This document shows, piece by piece, positions 50,115 to 59,731 of a DNA stretch of 64,000 nucleotides. The position numbers were made by a program, and so were the translations under genes. This stretch comes from JBGQOG01 sp052113705. Lineage in GTDB: Bacteria > Pseudomonadota > Alphaproteobacteria > Rhodobacterales > Rhodobacteraceae. The DNA is taken from assembly GCF_052113705.1 (NCBI RefSeq), contig NZ_JBGQOG010000014.1, forward strand, positions 62,001 to 126,000, given 5' to 3'. The notes under the pieces are model-generated. The model ran no database searches and was not told the DNA's origin. It saw nothing but the letters and a program-made list of their open reading frames with translations. Positions within the stretch are counted from its first letter, which is position 1; each line of letters opens with the position of its first letter.

Positions 50115-51458
50115 TCAGACCGCCGCTTCCACCGCCGCGACGATCGAGCCGACAGCGGTTTCGAGCACCTGCGCATCCTCGGATTCCGCCATCACCCGGA
50201 TCAGCGGTTCGGTGCCCGATTTGCGGATGAGGAGCCGGCCGTTGCCACGCAGATCCGCCTCAGCCTGCGCAATCGCCGCCTGCACGGCGGCCACTTTCAG
50301 GGGCTCCTGCCCCTCGCCGTAGCGCACATTCTTGAGCATTTGCGGCACGGTCTCAAACTGCTGCACCAGCGCGCTGGCAGGCTCAGCCGATTCCGACATC
50401 GCGGCCAGGAACTGCAGGCCCGCGATCAGCCCGTCGCCGGTGGTGGCATAATCGGTCATCACGATATGGCCCGACTGCTCGCCGCCCAGGTTAAAGCCGC
50501 CCTCGCGCATCCGCTCGACCACATAGCGGTCACCCACCGCCGTGCGCTCCAGCCGCAGCCCCTTGCCCGTCAGGAACCGCTCCAGCCCGAGGTTCGACAT
50601 CACCGTGGCCACCAGCGCGCCGCCCTTCAGCCGCCCTTCGGCGGCCCAGCGTGCGGCAAAGAGCGCCATGATCTGATCGCCATCCGCCACCCGGCCGGTT
50701 TCATCAAGGATCATCACCCGGTCGGCGTCGCCATCAAGGCTGATCCCCAGATCCGCCCCATGCGCGACCACGGCGGCGGCGGCGGTGTCGGTATGGGTCG
50801 AGCCGCAGTTGTCGTTGATGTTAAAGCCGTTGGGCGTGGTGCCCACCGGGATCACCTCACAGCCCAGCTCCCACAGCACCTCGGGCGCGGCCTTGTAGGC
50901 GGCGCCATTAGCACAATCGAGCACGACCTTCAGCCCCGAGAGGCGCCCCTTTCCCGGAAAAGTGGTCTTGGCATATTCGACATAGCGCCCGCGCCCGTCA
51001 TCAATCCGCTTGGCGCGGCCAATATTCTGCGGCTGCGCCAGACGGATCTCGGTGCCGAGGAGCGCCTCGATCTCGGCTTCGGCCTCATCCGAGAGTTTGA
51101 ACCCGTCGGGGCCAAAGAATTTGATGCCATTGTCATCGGCCGGATTGTGGCTGGCGGAAATCATGATCCCCAGATCGGCGCGCATCGAGCGGGTCAGAAA
51201 ACCCACCGCTGGTGTCGGCACCGGCCCGAGCAGCAACACGTTCATCCCCGTCGAGGTCAACCCGGCGGTCAGCGCGTTTTCCAGCATATAGCCGGAGAGG
51301 CGGGTGTCCTTGCCGATCACCACCCGGTGGCCATTGCGGCCATCACGGCGGAAATAGCGCCCGGCGGCGGCCCCGAGCTTCAGCGCCATCTCGGCGGTCA
51401 TCGGCCAGGAATTGGCGGTGCCGCGCACCCCATCGGTGCCAAAAAGCCTGCGTGTCAT
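50115..51458 (-). CDS. glmM: Phosphoglucosamine mutase
   Basis: A 447-residue alpha-D-phosphohexomutase converting glucosamine-6-P to glucosamine-1-P for peptidoglycan and LPS. The phosphoserine loop is ISASHNPADDNG, metal loop SLDGDADRV, and phosphate loop RKSGTEPLIRV. The start MTRRLFGTDGVRG is standard. Its ATG overlaps the folP stop, as in most proteobacteria. Confidence 0.98.
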   Translation of the reverse strand: MTRRLFGTDGVRGTANSWPMTAEMALKLGAAAGRYFRRDGRNGHRVVIGKDTRLSGYMLENALTAGLTSTGMNVLLLGPVPTPAVGFLTRSMRADLGIMISASHNPADDNGIKFFGPDGFKLSDEAEAEIEALLGTEIRLAQPQNIGRAKRIDDGRGRYVEYAKTTFPGKGRLSGLKVVLDCANGAAYKAAPEVLWELGCEVIPVGTTPNGFNINDNCGSTHTDTAAAAVVAHGADLGISLDGDADRVMILDETGRVADGDQIMALFAARWAAEGRLKGGALVATVMSNLGLERFLTGKGLRLERTAVGDRYVVERMREGGFNLGGEQSGHIVMTDYATTGDGLIAGLQFLAAMSESAEPASALVQQFETVPQMLKNVRYGEGQEPLKVAAVQAAIAQAEADLRGNGRLLIRKSGTEPLIRVMAESEDAQVLETAVGSIVAAVEAAV

Positions 51459-52474
51459 TCGGAATACCCCATCACCATGCCGCGCCAAAGGGCAATGCCC
51501 TGCGCGATCTCTTGTACATCATGCACCCGGTGCAGCTGGATGCCCTGCGAAAGCCCCACCAGTGTCACCGCGAGCGTCCCGGGCATCCGCTGGTCGGCCT
51601 GCTCAGCCCGCCCGATGGTGCCGATAAACCGCTTTCGCGAGGTGCCCAGAAGCACCGCGCATCCCAGCCCGTGAAACAGCGACAGCCCGTTGATCAGCGC
51701 AAGGTTATGCGCCACCGTCTTGCCAAACCCGAGGCCCGGATCGGTCAGGATCTGCGCGCGCGGAATGCCCGCCGCCTCGGCCACCGCGATGCGTTCTTCC
51801 AGAAAATCATAGACATCGAGGAGCACATCATCATAGCGCGGTGCCGCCTGCATCGTCTCGGGGCTGCCCTGCGCATGCATCAGGCAGAGCGCCGCCCCGG
51901 CCTGTGCCGTCACCCCGGCGAGGGCCGGATCATAGGTCATCGCCGCCACATCATTCACCAGATCGGCGCCGGCGGCCAGAGCTGCCGCCGCCACCGCCGC
52001 CTTGCGGGTGTCGATCGAGATCGGCCCCTTGTGCCCTGCCGAGCGGAGGGCGGCGATCAGCGGCGCGGTGCGGGCAACCTCCTCGGCCTCGGGCACGGTC
52101 ACCGCCCCCGGCCGGGTGGATTCGCCGCCGATGTCGAGAATATCCGCCCCCGCCGCCAGCAGCGCCTCGGCCTGCACCAAGGCCGCATCGGGCCGGTCAT
52201 AGCGGCCCCCATCCGAGAAACTGTCGGGCGTGGTGTTGACGATGCCCATGATCTGCGGCGCGTCCCAGCGCATCCCCGCCAGCGGCGCGCGCGGCGCGGT
52301 CAGCCGATGCACGACCTCGGGCGGCAGGTCACTGGCCGCCATCAGCCCCCGGCTGCCGCCGCGCGAGAGGACCTCGACCCGGTCGAACCAGCACCAGCCC
52401 CCCGCAAGGGTCAGCGCGCCCGCCGGGCGGCAGGCATCGGTCTGGGCGAGCGGGCGGTAATACAGTCGTTCCAT
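51455..52474 (-). CDS. folP: Dihydropteroate synthase
   Basis: A 339-residue DHPS condensing p-aminobenzoate with dihydropterin diphosphate. IMGIVNTTPDSFSDGG, DIGGESTRPGA and SRKRFIG are the pterin and pABA loops. The first 65 residues before MRWDAPQIMG are an extra N-terminal domain of unknown role, present in many Rhodobacteraceae FolP. It overlaps glmM by ATGA, and folB is 38 bases upstream. Confidence 0.96.
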   Translation of the reverse strand: MERLYYRPLAQTDACRPAGALTLAGGWCWFDRVEVLSRGGSRGLMAASDLPPEVVHRLTAPRAPLAGMRWDAPQIMGIVNTTPDSFSDGGRYDRPDAALVQAEALLAAGADILDIGGESTRPGAVTVPEAEEVARTAPLIAALRSAGHKGPISIDTRKAAVAAAALAAGADLVNDVAAMTYDPALAGVTAQAGAALCLMHAQGSPETMQAAPRYDDVLLDVYDFLEERIAVAEAAGIPRAQILTDPGLGFGKTVAHNLALINGLSLFHGLGCAVLLGTSRKRFIGTIGRAEQADQRMPGTLAVTLVGLSQGIQLHRVHDVQEIAQGIALWRGMVMGYSE

Positions 52475-52512
52475 CCCTGCCTTTCAGCCGATCCGGCCCG
52501 GCTTGGCAAGGC

Positions 52513-53427
52513 TCAGCGCGCCAGAAGCGTGACGGGCACGCGACTTCCTGCCGGAACTGAAACATCGCCGTGAAGTTCCAGCCGCGTCGCCGCCATCGTC
52601 TCGGCCAGCCAGAGCGCCAACGCCACGCCATCGCGCGCCTTGGGCCCGTCCACCGCATCGAGCACGATTTTCGACGGCGCCCAGACCACCATCTGCCCGT
52701 GTTTCATCGCCCAGTCGATCTCGGTCCGCGTTGCCACCACCACACAGCGCGGGTCGCGCGCGGCCAGCACCCAGGCGTTTTGCTCAATCGCCAACAGGTC
52801 AATGCGCCGCTGCGTCGGGCGGTGGCCGGTCTCGGGGCGCGCCCCCTCAGGCAGGCCCACGGCCAGGATCACCGGCAGGCCCTCGGCCTGCAAGGCGTCA
52901 AGCTGCGCGCCCAAGGCCGGATCCGCCATAGCCGCATTCGAGAGATAGACCACCACCGGATGCAAAGCGGCGGCGCTTCCATCCTCGGCCACCCGCTGCA
53001 CCGGCACGGCGGCGCGTGAGCGGACAATCTCCACCCCCAGCGCGCCCGGACCCCGGTCCAGCTTTTCGATCCGCACGAAAACCCGCATCGCCTGCGGTTC
53101 GGCCAGAATACGCTCGGCCACCCGTTCAGACAGGGTCTCCAACAGGTTCAGCCGCTCATCCGCCAGCTCGGCGGCAATCGCCTCGGTGATCCGGTCATAG
53201 GAGAGGATGCGGTCCACATCATCTTCCAGCGGCGCGGGCGCCGGGCGCACCTCGACCACCACATTGAAGCGCAGGCGCTGCACATGGCCGCGCTCTTGCT
53301 GGAACGCCCCGATATCGGCCGAGACCACGTGATCGCGCAGGCTGATCCGGTCGCGCGGATCGGCGCTGGCCGAGGCCTCGGCGCGCTCTTCGGGATGGGC
53401 AAAGGCAAGGGTGATGTCGCTGGTCAT
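52513..53427 (-). CDS. folB: Dihydroneopterin aldolase with long C-terminal extension
   Basis: A 304-residue protein. Residues about 27-140 match FolB: ISLRDHVVSADIGAFQQERG, ILSYDRITEAIAAEL, and LNLLETLSERVAERIL, with the active-site Lys in FVRIEKLDRG. The remaining 160 residues (VVVYLSNAAMADPALGAQ, GVALALWLAETM) are not FolB and resemble a kinase- or GTP-cyclohydrolase-like partner only weakly. With folP and glmM it makes a folate/wall precursor run. Confidence 0.85.
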   Translation of the reverse strand: MTSDITLAFAHPEERAEASASADPRDRISLRDHVVSADIGAFQQERGHVQRLRFNVVVEVRPAPAPLEDDVDRILSYDRITEAIAAELADERLNLLETLSERVAERILAEPQAMRVFVRIEKLDRGPGALGVEIVRSRAAVPVQRVAEDGSAAALHPVVVYLSNAAMADPALGAQLDALQAEGLPVILAVGLPEGARPETGHRPTQRRIDLLAIEQNAWVLAARDPRCVVVATRTEIDWAMKHGQMVVWAPSKIVLDAVDGPKARDGVALALWLAETMAATRLELHGDVSVPAGSRVPVTLLAR

Positions 53428-53602
53428 GGGCTTTCCGGATCTATGCCCGGCGGACTATATCCCCGCCCGCCCCGCACCGCAGCCCCGAAACGACAGCGCG
53501 GCACCGCCGTGCGACTTTCAACCCCGCCCGCAGGGAGGCTCGGATGGGCAGAGGAACGGCGGGACGGCACAGGGATGAGGAACGGCGGATCCCGCCCAAT
53601 GC

Positions 53603-53627
53603 AAAACGGGCCCCCGACAGGGGCCCG
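53603..53627 (-). terminator. Intrinsic terminator after the SleB-like gene
   Basis: CGGGCCCC / GGGGCCCG stem with loop, followed by TTTTGC on the minus strand. The rest of the 53428-53650 gap holds the folB promoter region and no gene. Confidence 0.8.
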
Positions 53628-53650
53628 CCAAGAAACCCGCAAGGGGCCGG

Positions 53651-54370
53651 TCAGTTCGATGCGAGCTGAATTTCCGCCGAGCTGTCGAGCCCGCGGTAAA
53701 AGATGTGGTGGCCGATCTGTGCCGTCCGCGTGAAGCGGTGCGACCAGGTGGGACGCACGGCGGGCGTGTGGAAATAGGTCGCCCCTTCGGTCAGCCGGCG
53801 CGGCGCACCGTCCAGCATCGCGCGCGCCACCTTGGCAACGCGGTCATAGGTGGCTTTCTCGCTGATGCGATCCGCCCGCCCGTCGCAGACATAGGAGAAC
53901 TGGCATCCGCGCCCGTTCGACTGCTGCACCACACCGCAGATCGAGCCCGGAAAGGCCGGATCATCGACGCGGTTCAGGATGACTTCCGCCACCGCGGCCT
54001 GTCCGGCCACTTCCTCGCCCCGGGCTTCAAAGTACAAAGCCTTGGCGAGACATTGGAATTGCGCATCGCCCGTGGCTACGGGCTGCGTATCGACCCATTC
54101 CTCGGAATAGGCGATGGGGGTGACGGCAGCGTCACCCTTGGCTTCTTTGCGCGCCGCAACCGGCGCGGTGGTGATGGCGGTCAGCCTTCCGGCCGGAACC
54201 GCACCCAATGCCGAACGTTCTTGCCCCAGGAGCGCCAGAAGCCCCTGATCCACCGGCACAATGGCACTTGTGGGTTCGTTCGACTGGCTTACCGTGACTT
54301 CGGCACGCAAGCCTCCGGCGAGGGCCAGGAGCACAATCGCGCCCCCCGTCCAGCTTTTCAGCACTGACAT
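53651..54370 (-). CDS. Cell-wall hydrolase, SleB/CwlJ family
   Basis: A 239-residue exported hydrolase. ATG 54370 with GGAAG ribosome binding site; signal peptide to about residue 22 (VLLALAGGLRA). A spacer (25-110) leads to the Hydrolase_2 domain, with LAKALYFEARGEEVAGQAAVAEVILNRV. Glu in EARGE is the likely acid of the lytic transglycosylase. Cys residues in SICGVVQQSNGRGCQFSYVC may form disulfides. Non-sporulating bacteria use it in wall turnover. Confidence 0.92.
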   Translation of the reverse strand: MSVLKSWTGGAIVLLALAGGLRAEVTVSQSNEPTSAIVPVDQGLLALLGQERSALGAVPAGRLTAITTAPVAARKEAKGDAAVTPIAYSEEWVDTQPVATGDAQFQCLAKALYFEARGEEVAGQAAVAEVILNRVDDPAFPGSICGVVQQSNGRGCQFSYVCDGRADRISEKATYDRVAKVARAMLDGAPRRLTEGATYFHTPAVRPTWSHRFTRTAQIGHHIFYRGLDSSAEIQLASN

Positions 54371-54582
54371 GTAATCTTCCCAGTAAGGACAGTTCATCGC
54401 GTTTTTAAAAACGCGATGACGCCGGGTAGCGGAATAATCCGCACCTGTCCACCCTTGTGGCAAAATTACAACATAACCGCAGCGGGAACCGGCGGAATGT
54501 CGCTCAGACGGCGGAATACCCCCGTCACCTATACGTGAAATAACGCGAACTGGGCGTGATTTCTAGGGGTATTCGTACATTT

Positions 54583-57117
54583 TTAAGATTTTTTCGGGGC
54601 CAGGAGCGCGAAATGTGCCGCCGCGAGTCGCGCAACCGGAACGCGAAAAGGCGAGCAGGAAACGTAGTCGAATCCCGCTGCCCGGCAGAAGGCAATCGAT
54701 TCGGGGTTGCCGCCATGCTCGCCACAGACCGAAATCGTCACGTCGGGACGCCGTTCGCGCCCGCGCGCGGCCCCCATCAGCAACAGCTCCCCCACCCCTT
54801 CCACGTCCAGAATGTGGAAGGGATCCTCGCGGTAGACGCCCTGGCTGACATAGGTGTTCATGAAACGCCCGGCATCGTCGCGCGACAGACCATAGGTCAT
54901 CTGCGTCAAGTCATTGGTGCCAAAGGACAGAAAACTTGCGTGCTCGGCAATTTCGCCCGCGCGCAGCGCCGCGCGCGGCGTCTCCACCATCACCCCGAGG
55001 CGATAGGTAAAGGTCGCGCGCATCTCGTTTTTCACCGCCGTGGCCACGGCATCAATCCGCGCCTTCACCAACTCGACCTCGCGCTGCGCCGAGACGAGCG
55101 GGATCATGATCTCGGGCACCACCGGCGCGCCGCGACGGCTGGCCTCGACCGTGGCCTCGAAAATGGCGCGGGCCTGCATGTCGTAGATCTCGGGCACAGT
55201 GATTCCCAGCCGCACGCCGCGCATCCCCAGCATCGGGTTGAATTCCGACAAGGCCTCTGCCCGGCGGGTGACTTCCGACAGCGGCCGGTCCAGCGCCTCG
55301 GCCAGTTCACGCATCCCGTCGCGGTCATGCGGCAGGAATTCGTGCAAGGGCGGATCGAACAGGCGGATGCAGACCGGCTGCCCGGCCATGATGTCAAAGA
55401 GCGCAATGAAATCAGCGCGCTGCATCGGCAACAGCCGGTCGAGCGCCACTTTGCGGTCGCTGGAAGTATCGGCAAAGATCATCTCGCGCATCACGGTCAG
55501 ACGGTCTTCGTCAAAGAACATATGCTCGGTGCGGCAAAGACCGATGCCCTCGGCCTCAAAGGTGCGGGCGGTGCGCGCATCATCGGGCGTGTCGGCATTG
55601 GCGCGGATGCCGATGTCGCGGACGTTGTCGGCCCAGCGCAACAGGGTGCGGAATCCGTCATCCAGCGCGGGTTCCAGCATTTCCGCCGCCCCCGCCAGCA
55701 CTTCGCCATTCGTCCCGTCCACGGTGATGATGTCACCCGCGCGGAACACCCGCCCGTCCTCGGTGGTCAGGGTGCGCTCGCGCCCCGACATATGCACCTG
55801 CGAGGCGCCGACGATGCAGGGCAGCCCCAGCCCGCGCGCGATCACCGCCGCATGGCTGGTCATGCCGCCCCGCTCGGTCAGCACGGCAACGGCGGCATGC
55901 ATCCCCCGGATATCCTCGGGCGCGGTTTCGCGCCGCACGAGGATACAAGGCTCATCCCGCGCGGCCGAGGCCTGCGCATCGGCGGCGGAGAACACGATTT
56001 TACCGGTGGCGGCACCCGGGCTGGCGGCAATCCCTCTGGCGATCCGGTCGCGCGGCGCGCGCGGGTCGACCTGATAGTGCAACAGCTCCGACAGCGCGCG
56101 CGGCTCCACCCGCAGCAGGGCATCCTCGCGGCTGATGATCCCGTCATGCGCCAAGGCCACTGCAATCTTGACCTGCGCGCGCGACGAGCGCGCCACGCGG
56201 GTGGCGTCAATGATCGACAGCTTGCCGGTCTCGACGGTGAATTCCAGCTGCATCTCTTCGCGCAGCTTGGCCCGGCTGGCGGCACCATGGCGGATCAGAT
56301 CGGCAAAGATCTCCGGCGCCTGCTCCTCGAGCGAGGGGCCTCGCGGATCGCGGGTCAGGAACAGCGTCTGCTGCGCCGCCTTGCGGCCCTGACTTTGGCC
56401 GCGGAATCGGCCGGTGACCTGCGCCGCCCCGGTGACATTATCGACAAACTGGATGGTGCCCGAACCGGAGAAGCCCGGCCCGATCCCCAGCGCCATATCC
56501 TGCACCACCAGACCCAGCGCCGCCTCGCCCGGCGCGCCCTTGGCCTGCCGCAACAGCCGCGCCGTGGTGCTTTCCCAGGCCCGCGCCATCGAGCGCAACA
56601 CCTCGGTCAACTGCCGCGCCGGGCTTTGCGGAAAGCCCTCGTCGGTTTCCGCCTCATAGGCGGCGAGTGCCGCCACCAGCGCCGCCCCCGAGGGTTCCGC
56701 GGCAAACATATCGGGATCGAGCCGCGCCACATGGATCGCGTAAAGCTGCACGAAACGCAGATAGAGCGCATCCGCCGCCTCGGCCCCGTGGCTCGCGCGC
56801 AGGGCCGCATGGCGGGCGTCGTTCATGCCGACGTTCAGCACCGAACCGGGGCCGCCCCAATCGGGGTTTTCCGGGCTGGGGCGGACCGAGACCAGCATCC
56901 CTTCGCCGAACATCGAAGCGAGACGCTGGGTATCCACCAGCTGCCCCGCCGCAATCGCGCGCACGGTTTCAGCGGGCAAGGCCACGGTGCGCGGCACCGG
57001 CAGATCCATCCGAATCAGCCGCTGCAAGCATTTCGCCCGCCAGCCATGCCGCGCCACGCTGATCGGAGCCGCGGGCTCGATTTGAGTAAACTCAATGAAA
57101 TCAGCGTGTTTCTGCAT
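54583..57117 (-). CDS. PPDK-like PEP-utilising protein with diverged ATP-grasp half
   Basis: An 844-residue relative of pyruvate phosphate dikinase. ATG 57117 has GGAG upstream and is preferred over 57147. The phosphohistidine domain is intact (GGMTSHAAVIARGLGLP), as is the PEP/pyruvate barrel with ISVCGEHGGNPESI (active Cys). The N-terminal ATP-grasp is changed: the glycine-rich GGKGA loop reads VARHGWRAK, and the conserved RSGA-SMPG motif reads RPSPENPDWGGPG. It follows glyS by 75 bases. It may have lost ATP-dependent catalysis or changed donor. Confidence 0.85.
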   Translation of the reverse strand: MQKHADFIEFTQIEPAAPISVARHGWRAKCLQRLIRMDLPVPRTVALPAETVRAIAAGQLVDTQRLASMFGEGMLVSVRPSPENPDWGGPGSVLNVGMNDARHAALRASHGAEAADALYLRFVQLYAIHVARLDPDMFAAEPSGAALVAALAAYEAETDEGFPQSPARQLTEVLRSMARAWESTTARLLRQAKGAPGEAALGLVVQDMALGIGPGFSGSGTIQFVDNVTGAAQVTGRFRGQSQGRKAAQQTLFLTRDPRGPSLEEQAPEIFADLIRHGAASRAKLREEMQLEFTVETGKLSIIDATRVARSSRAQVKIAVALAHDGIISREDALLRVEPRALSELLHYQVDPRAPRDRIARGIAASPGAATGKIVFSAADAQASAARDEPCILVRRETAPEDIRGMHAAVAVLTERGGMTSHAAVIARGLGLPCIVGASQVHMSGRERTLTTEDGRVFRAGDIITVDGTNGEVLAGAAEMLEPALDDGFRTLLRWADNVRDIGIRANADTPDDARTARTFEAEGIGLCRTEHMFFDEDRLTVMREMIFADTSSDRKVALDRLLPMQRADFIALFDIMAGQPVCIRLFDPPLHEFLPHDRDGMRELAEALDRPLSEVTRRAEALSEFNPMLGMRGVRLGITVPEIYDMQARAIFEATVEASRRGAPVVPEIMIPLVSAQREVELVKARIDAVATAVKNEMRATFTYRLGVMVETPRAALRAGEIAEHASFLSFGTNDLTQMTYGLSRDDAGRFMNTYVSQGVYREDPFHILDVEGVGELLLMGAARGRERRPDVTISVCGEHGGNPESIAFCRAAGFDYVSCSPFRVPVARLAAAHFALLAPKKS

Positions 57118-57192
57118 TGCAGCAAACTCCGTTACTGCTTGCAGCATACGCTGACTTTGCGGTGCCGCAAGAGGCGTTTCCGGATGGGGGAA

Positions 57193-59253
57193 TCAGCCCT
57201 CCACCCGGGTAAGATCGGCCACACTGAGGCAGATCTGACGGATCCGGCTCAGCAGGTTCAGACGGTTGCGGCGCACCACCCCATTTTCGGCATTGACCTG
57301 CACTTCGGTGAAGAAGCCGTCGATCGGGGCCCGGAGTGCTGCCATGGCCGCCATGGCCGCCGCGAAATCTTCGGCTGCAATCGCCGGAGAGATCGCCGCC
57401 TCCGCCGCATCCAGCGCCGCGAAGAGATCGCGCTCGGCGTCGACTTCGGCAAATTTCAGATCGGCACCAAAGGAATATTCGACGCCATCCTTGGCCTCGG
57501 CCTGGCTGAGGATGTTGTTGGCGCGTTTGAAGCCCTGAATGAGGTTCACCCCATCGTCGGTTTTCAGGAAGGCCGCCAAAGCCTCGGCGCGTTTCACCAA
57601 GAGCGTCAGATCGTCATTGCCCGGCATCGCCAGGCAGGCGTCAATCACGTCATGGCGGATGCCCTGCTCTTTGAGGAACACCTTCAGGCGGTCGTGGAAG
57701 AAGGCGAGGAGGTCGGCCGTGTCACAGCCCGGCTGCGCCGCAGCAAACACCGCCGACAGCGGCAGCGTCAGCGCATTCGCCAGCACCAGCCGGATCACCC
57801 CCAGCGCGGCGCGGCGCAAAGCGAACGGGTCTTTCGACCCCGTCGGCTTTTCGTCAATCGCCCAGAAGCCGGTCAGCGTGTCGATCTTGTCGGCCAGCGC
57901 CACGGCGACCGAGACCGGCTCCGACGGCACGGCATCCGAGGGGCCGAGCGGCGAGTAATGGCCCTTACAGGCCTCGGCCACCGCCTCCGGCAGACCGGCG
58001 GCGCGGGCGTAATAGCTGCCCATCAACCCCTGCAACTCGGGGAATTCGCCGACCATCGCCGATTGCAGATCGGCCTTGGCCACCCGCGCGGCCTCGGCCG
58101 CCAGATCGGGGGCGGCACCAACCTTCGGCGCGATTTCGCGCGCCAAGGCCTCGATCCGTTCGATCCGCGCGAGCTGGCTGCCCAGCTTGTTGTGGAAGGT
58201 GACATTGGCAAGGCCCGCGGCCATCCCCTCCATCCCTTCCGACTTCACCCGGCGCAGGTCGTTCTCCCAGAAGAATTTCGCATCCGACAGCCGCGCCGAC
58301 AGCACCTTGAGGTTGCCCTTCAGCACGGTGGCACCCTGATCCGCCGTCTCGCGGTTGGCCACGGTCACAAAGCCCTCAATCCGCCCGGTTTTCGGGTTGC
58401 GGACCGAGAAGAACTTCTGATGCTCCTTCATCGAGGTTTGCAGCACCTCGGGCGGCAGGCCCAGAAACGCCTCGGCAATATCGCCCATCAGCACGACAGG
58501 CCATTCGACGAGACCGGCGATTTCAGTGAGCAGGCCCTTGTCTTCGACCAGCTCCAGCCCGCGCGCGAAAGCCATGTTCTGCGCATCATGCCAGATCACC
58601 GCCTCGCGCTCGGCGCTGTCGAGGATGACATGCGCGCGTTTCAGCTTGGCGCGGTAATCGTCGAAGGAGGACACCACAAAACGCCCCGGCGCCATGAAAC
58701 GGTGCCCTTCGGTGGTGTTGCCCGAGGTGATCCCATCCACATCCAGCGGCACCACCTCGGCCCCGGCTTCATCACTCAGGATGCACAGAATGGAATGCAG
58801 CGGGCGCACCCAGCGCAGGGAACCGCTGCCCCAGCGCATGGATTTCGGCCAGGGGAAATTGCGGATCGTGGCTTCCAGCACCTCGGCAATGATCTCGGCG
58901 GCCTTGCGGCCCGGCTTGGAGATCACCGCGAAATAGACCTGGCCCTTTTTATCGTCGCGCACTTCCAGCTGTTCGAGCGTCAGCCCGGTCGAGCGCAAAA
59001 AGCCGTCAATCGCGGGCTGCGGCGCGTCGGTTTTCGGGCCTTTGCGCTCTTCGCGCACCATGGCGCTCTCGGCACTCAGGCCCTCCAGCGTCAGACACAA
59101 CCGGCGCGGGGTCGAGAAGGCCCCGGCGCTGGCATAGGTCAGCCCGGCCTCGACCAGACCATCGGTCACCAGTTTCTTCAGATCTTCCCGGGCGCGGCCC
59201 TGCATCCGGGCCGGAATTTCTTCGGAGAAGAGTTCAATCAATAGATCCGGCAT
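57193..59253 (-). CDS. glyS: Glycyl-tRNA synthetase beta chain
   Basis: A 686-residue beta subunit that binds tRNA-Gly for the alpha2beta2 synthetase. MPDLLIELFSEEIPARM is the family start. RFMAPGRFVVS and the C-terminal HD-like and anticodon-binding region (NALTLPLSAVFAA) follow. Its start overlaps the DUF6446-like gene by 20 bases. Confidence 0.97.
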   Translation of the reverse strand: MPDLLIELFSEEIPARMQGRAREDLKKLVTDGLVEAGLTYASAGAFSTPRRLCLTLEGLSAESAMVREERKGPKTDAPQPAIDGFLRSTGLTLEQLEVRDDKKGQVYFAVISKPGRKAAEIIAEVLEATIRNFPWPKSMRWGSGSLRWVRPLHSILCILSDEAGAEVVPLDVDGITSGNTTEGHRFMAPGRFVVSSFDDYRAKLKRAHVILDSAEREAVIWHDAQNMAFARGLELVEDKGLLTEIAGLVEWPVVLMGDIAEAFLGLPPEVLQTSMKEHQKFFSVRNPKTGRIEGFVTVANRETADQGATVLKGNLKVLSARLSDAKFFWENDLRRVKSEGMEGMAAGLANVTFHNKLGSQLARIERIEALAREIAPKVGAAPDLAAEAARVAKADLQSAMVGEFPELQGLMGSYYARAAGLPEAVAEACKGHYSPLGPSDAVPSEPVSVAVALADKIDTLTGFWAIDEKPTGSKDPFALRRAALGVIRLVLANALTLPLSAVFAAAQPGCDTADLLAFFHDRLKVFLKEQGIRHDVIDACLAMPGNDDLTLLVKRAEALAAFLKTDDGVNLIQGFKRANNILSQAEAKDGVEYSFGADLKFAEVDAERDLFAALDAAEAAISPAIAAEDFAAAMAAMAALRAPIDGFFTEVQVNAENGVVRRNRLNLLSRIRQICLSVADLTRVEG

Positions 59254-59731
59254 TTTTCGTCTCCGCATTCGCATTCAACTGGTGCCAGGCATAGGCCCGC
59301 CCGTCAGGATAGACTGCCACGACGCGGTCAACGTCGGGGTGGATGTTGCTTTCGGCCAGAAAAGCCACCGCTTTGCCGGTTTCCAGATCGCTGCCGATGC
59401 GGGTGGCATCAAAGCAGCCGAACCAGTTCGGGGCGTTCAGCGGGGTGGGCTGGTCGTAAATCGTATAGGTCTCGGTCAAGAGTGCCAGCGAGAGCGGCGT
59501 GGTAAAGCAGCCGCGAAAGCGCAGGGGCGAGCTGTCGGAATCAATGCCCTCAAAGCCTTCGGTCAGAATGTCCTCGGGCTGGCCGCTGACCACCGAGGTC
59601 AGCCGGATCTCGGCCGCGGGCGCGCTGGCCTGCAACCGGTTGTAATAGGCGTATTCCTGCACGTAATACATGACGCCGCCCGCCAGAAGCGCTGTCAGCA
59701 CGATGAAGCCTCCGACGATCTTGCCATTCAC
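59234..59731 (-). CDS. DUF6446-like membrane protein between glyQ and glyS
   Basis: A 165-residue protein starting with GTG (VNGKIVGGFIVLTALLAGG), in a GTGA overlap with the glyQ stop. One N-terminal membrane helix (about 5-22) is followed by a periplasmic region with FRGCFTTPLSLALLTETY and FGCFDATRIG, two Cys that may pair. Its start and end overlap both synthetase genes. I recall this as DUF6446; its role is unknown. Confidence 0.8.
   Translation of the reverse strand: MNGKIVGGFIVLTALLAGGVMYYVQEYAYYNRLQASAPAAEIRLTSVVSGQPEDILTEGFEGIDSDSSPLRFRGCFTTPLSLALLTETYTIYDQPTPLNAPNWFGCFDATRIGSDLETGKAVAFLAESNIHPDVDRVVAVYPDGRAYAWHQLNANAETKNAGSID

Noticed and set aside
54556..59244. A 1562-codon open frame antisense to the PPDK-like gene and glyS
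   Set aside because: It lies wholly opposite two well-conserved genes, is Arg/His/Gln/Gly rich and has no domain. It results from the codon bias of GC-rich genes.
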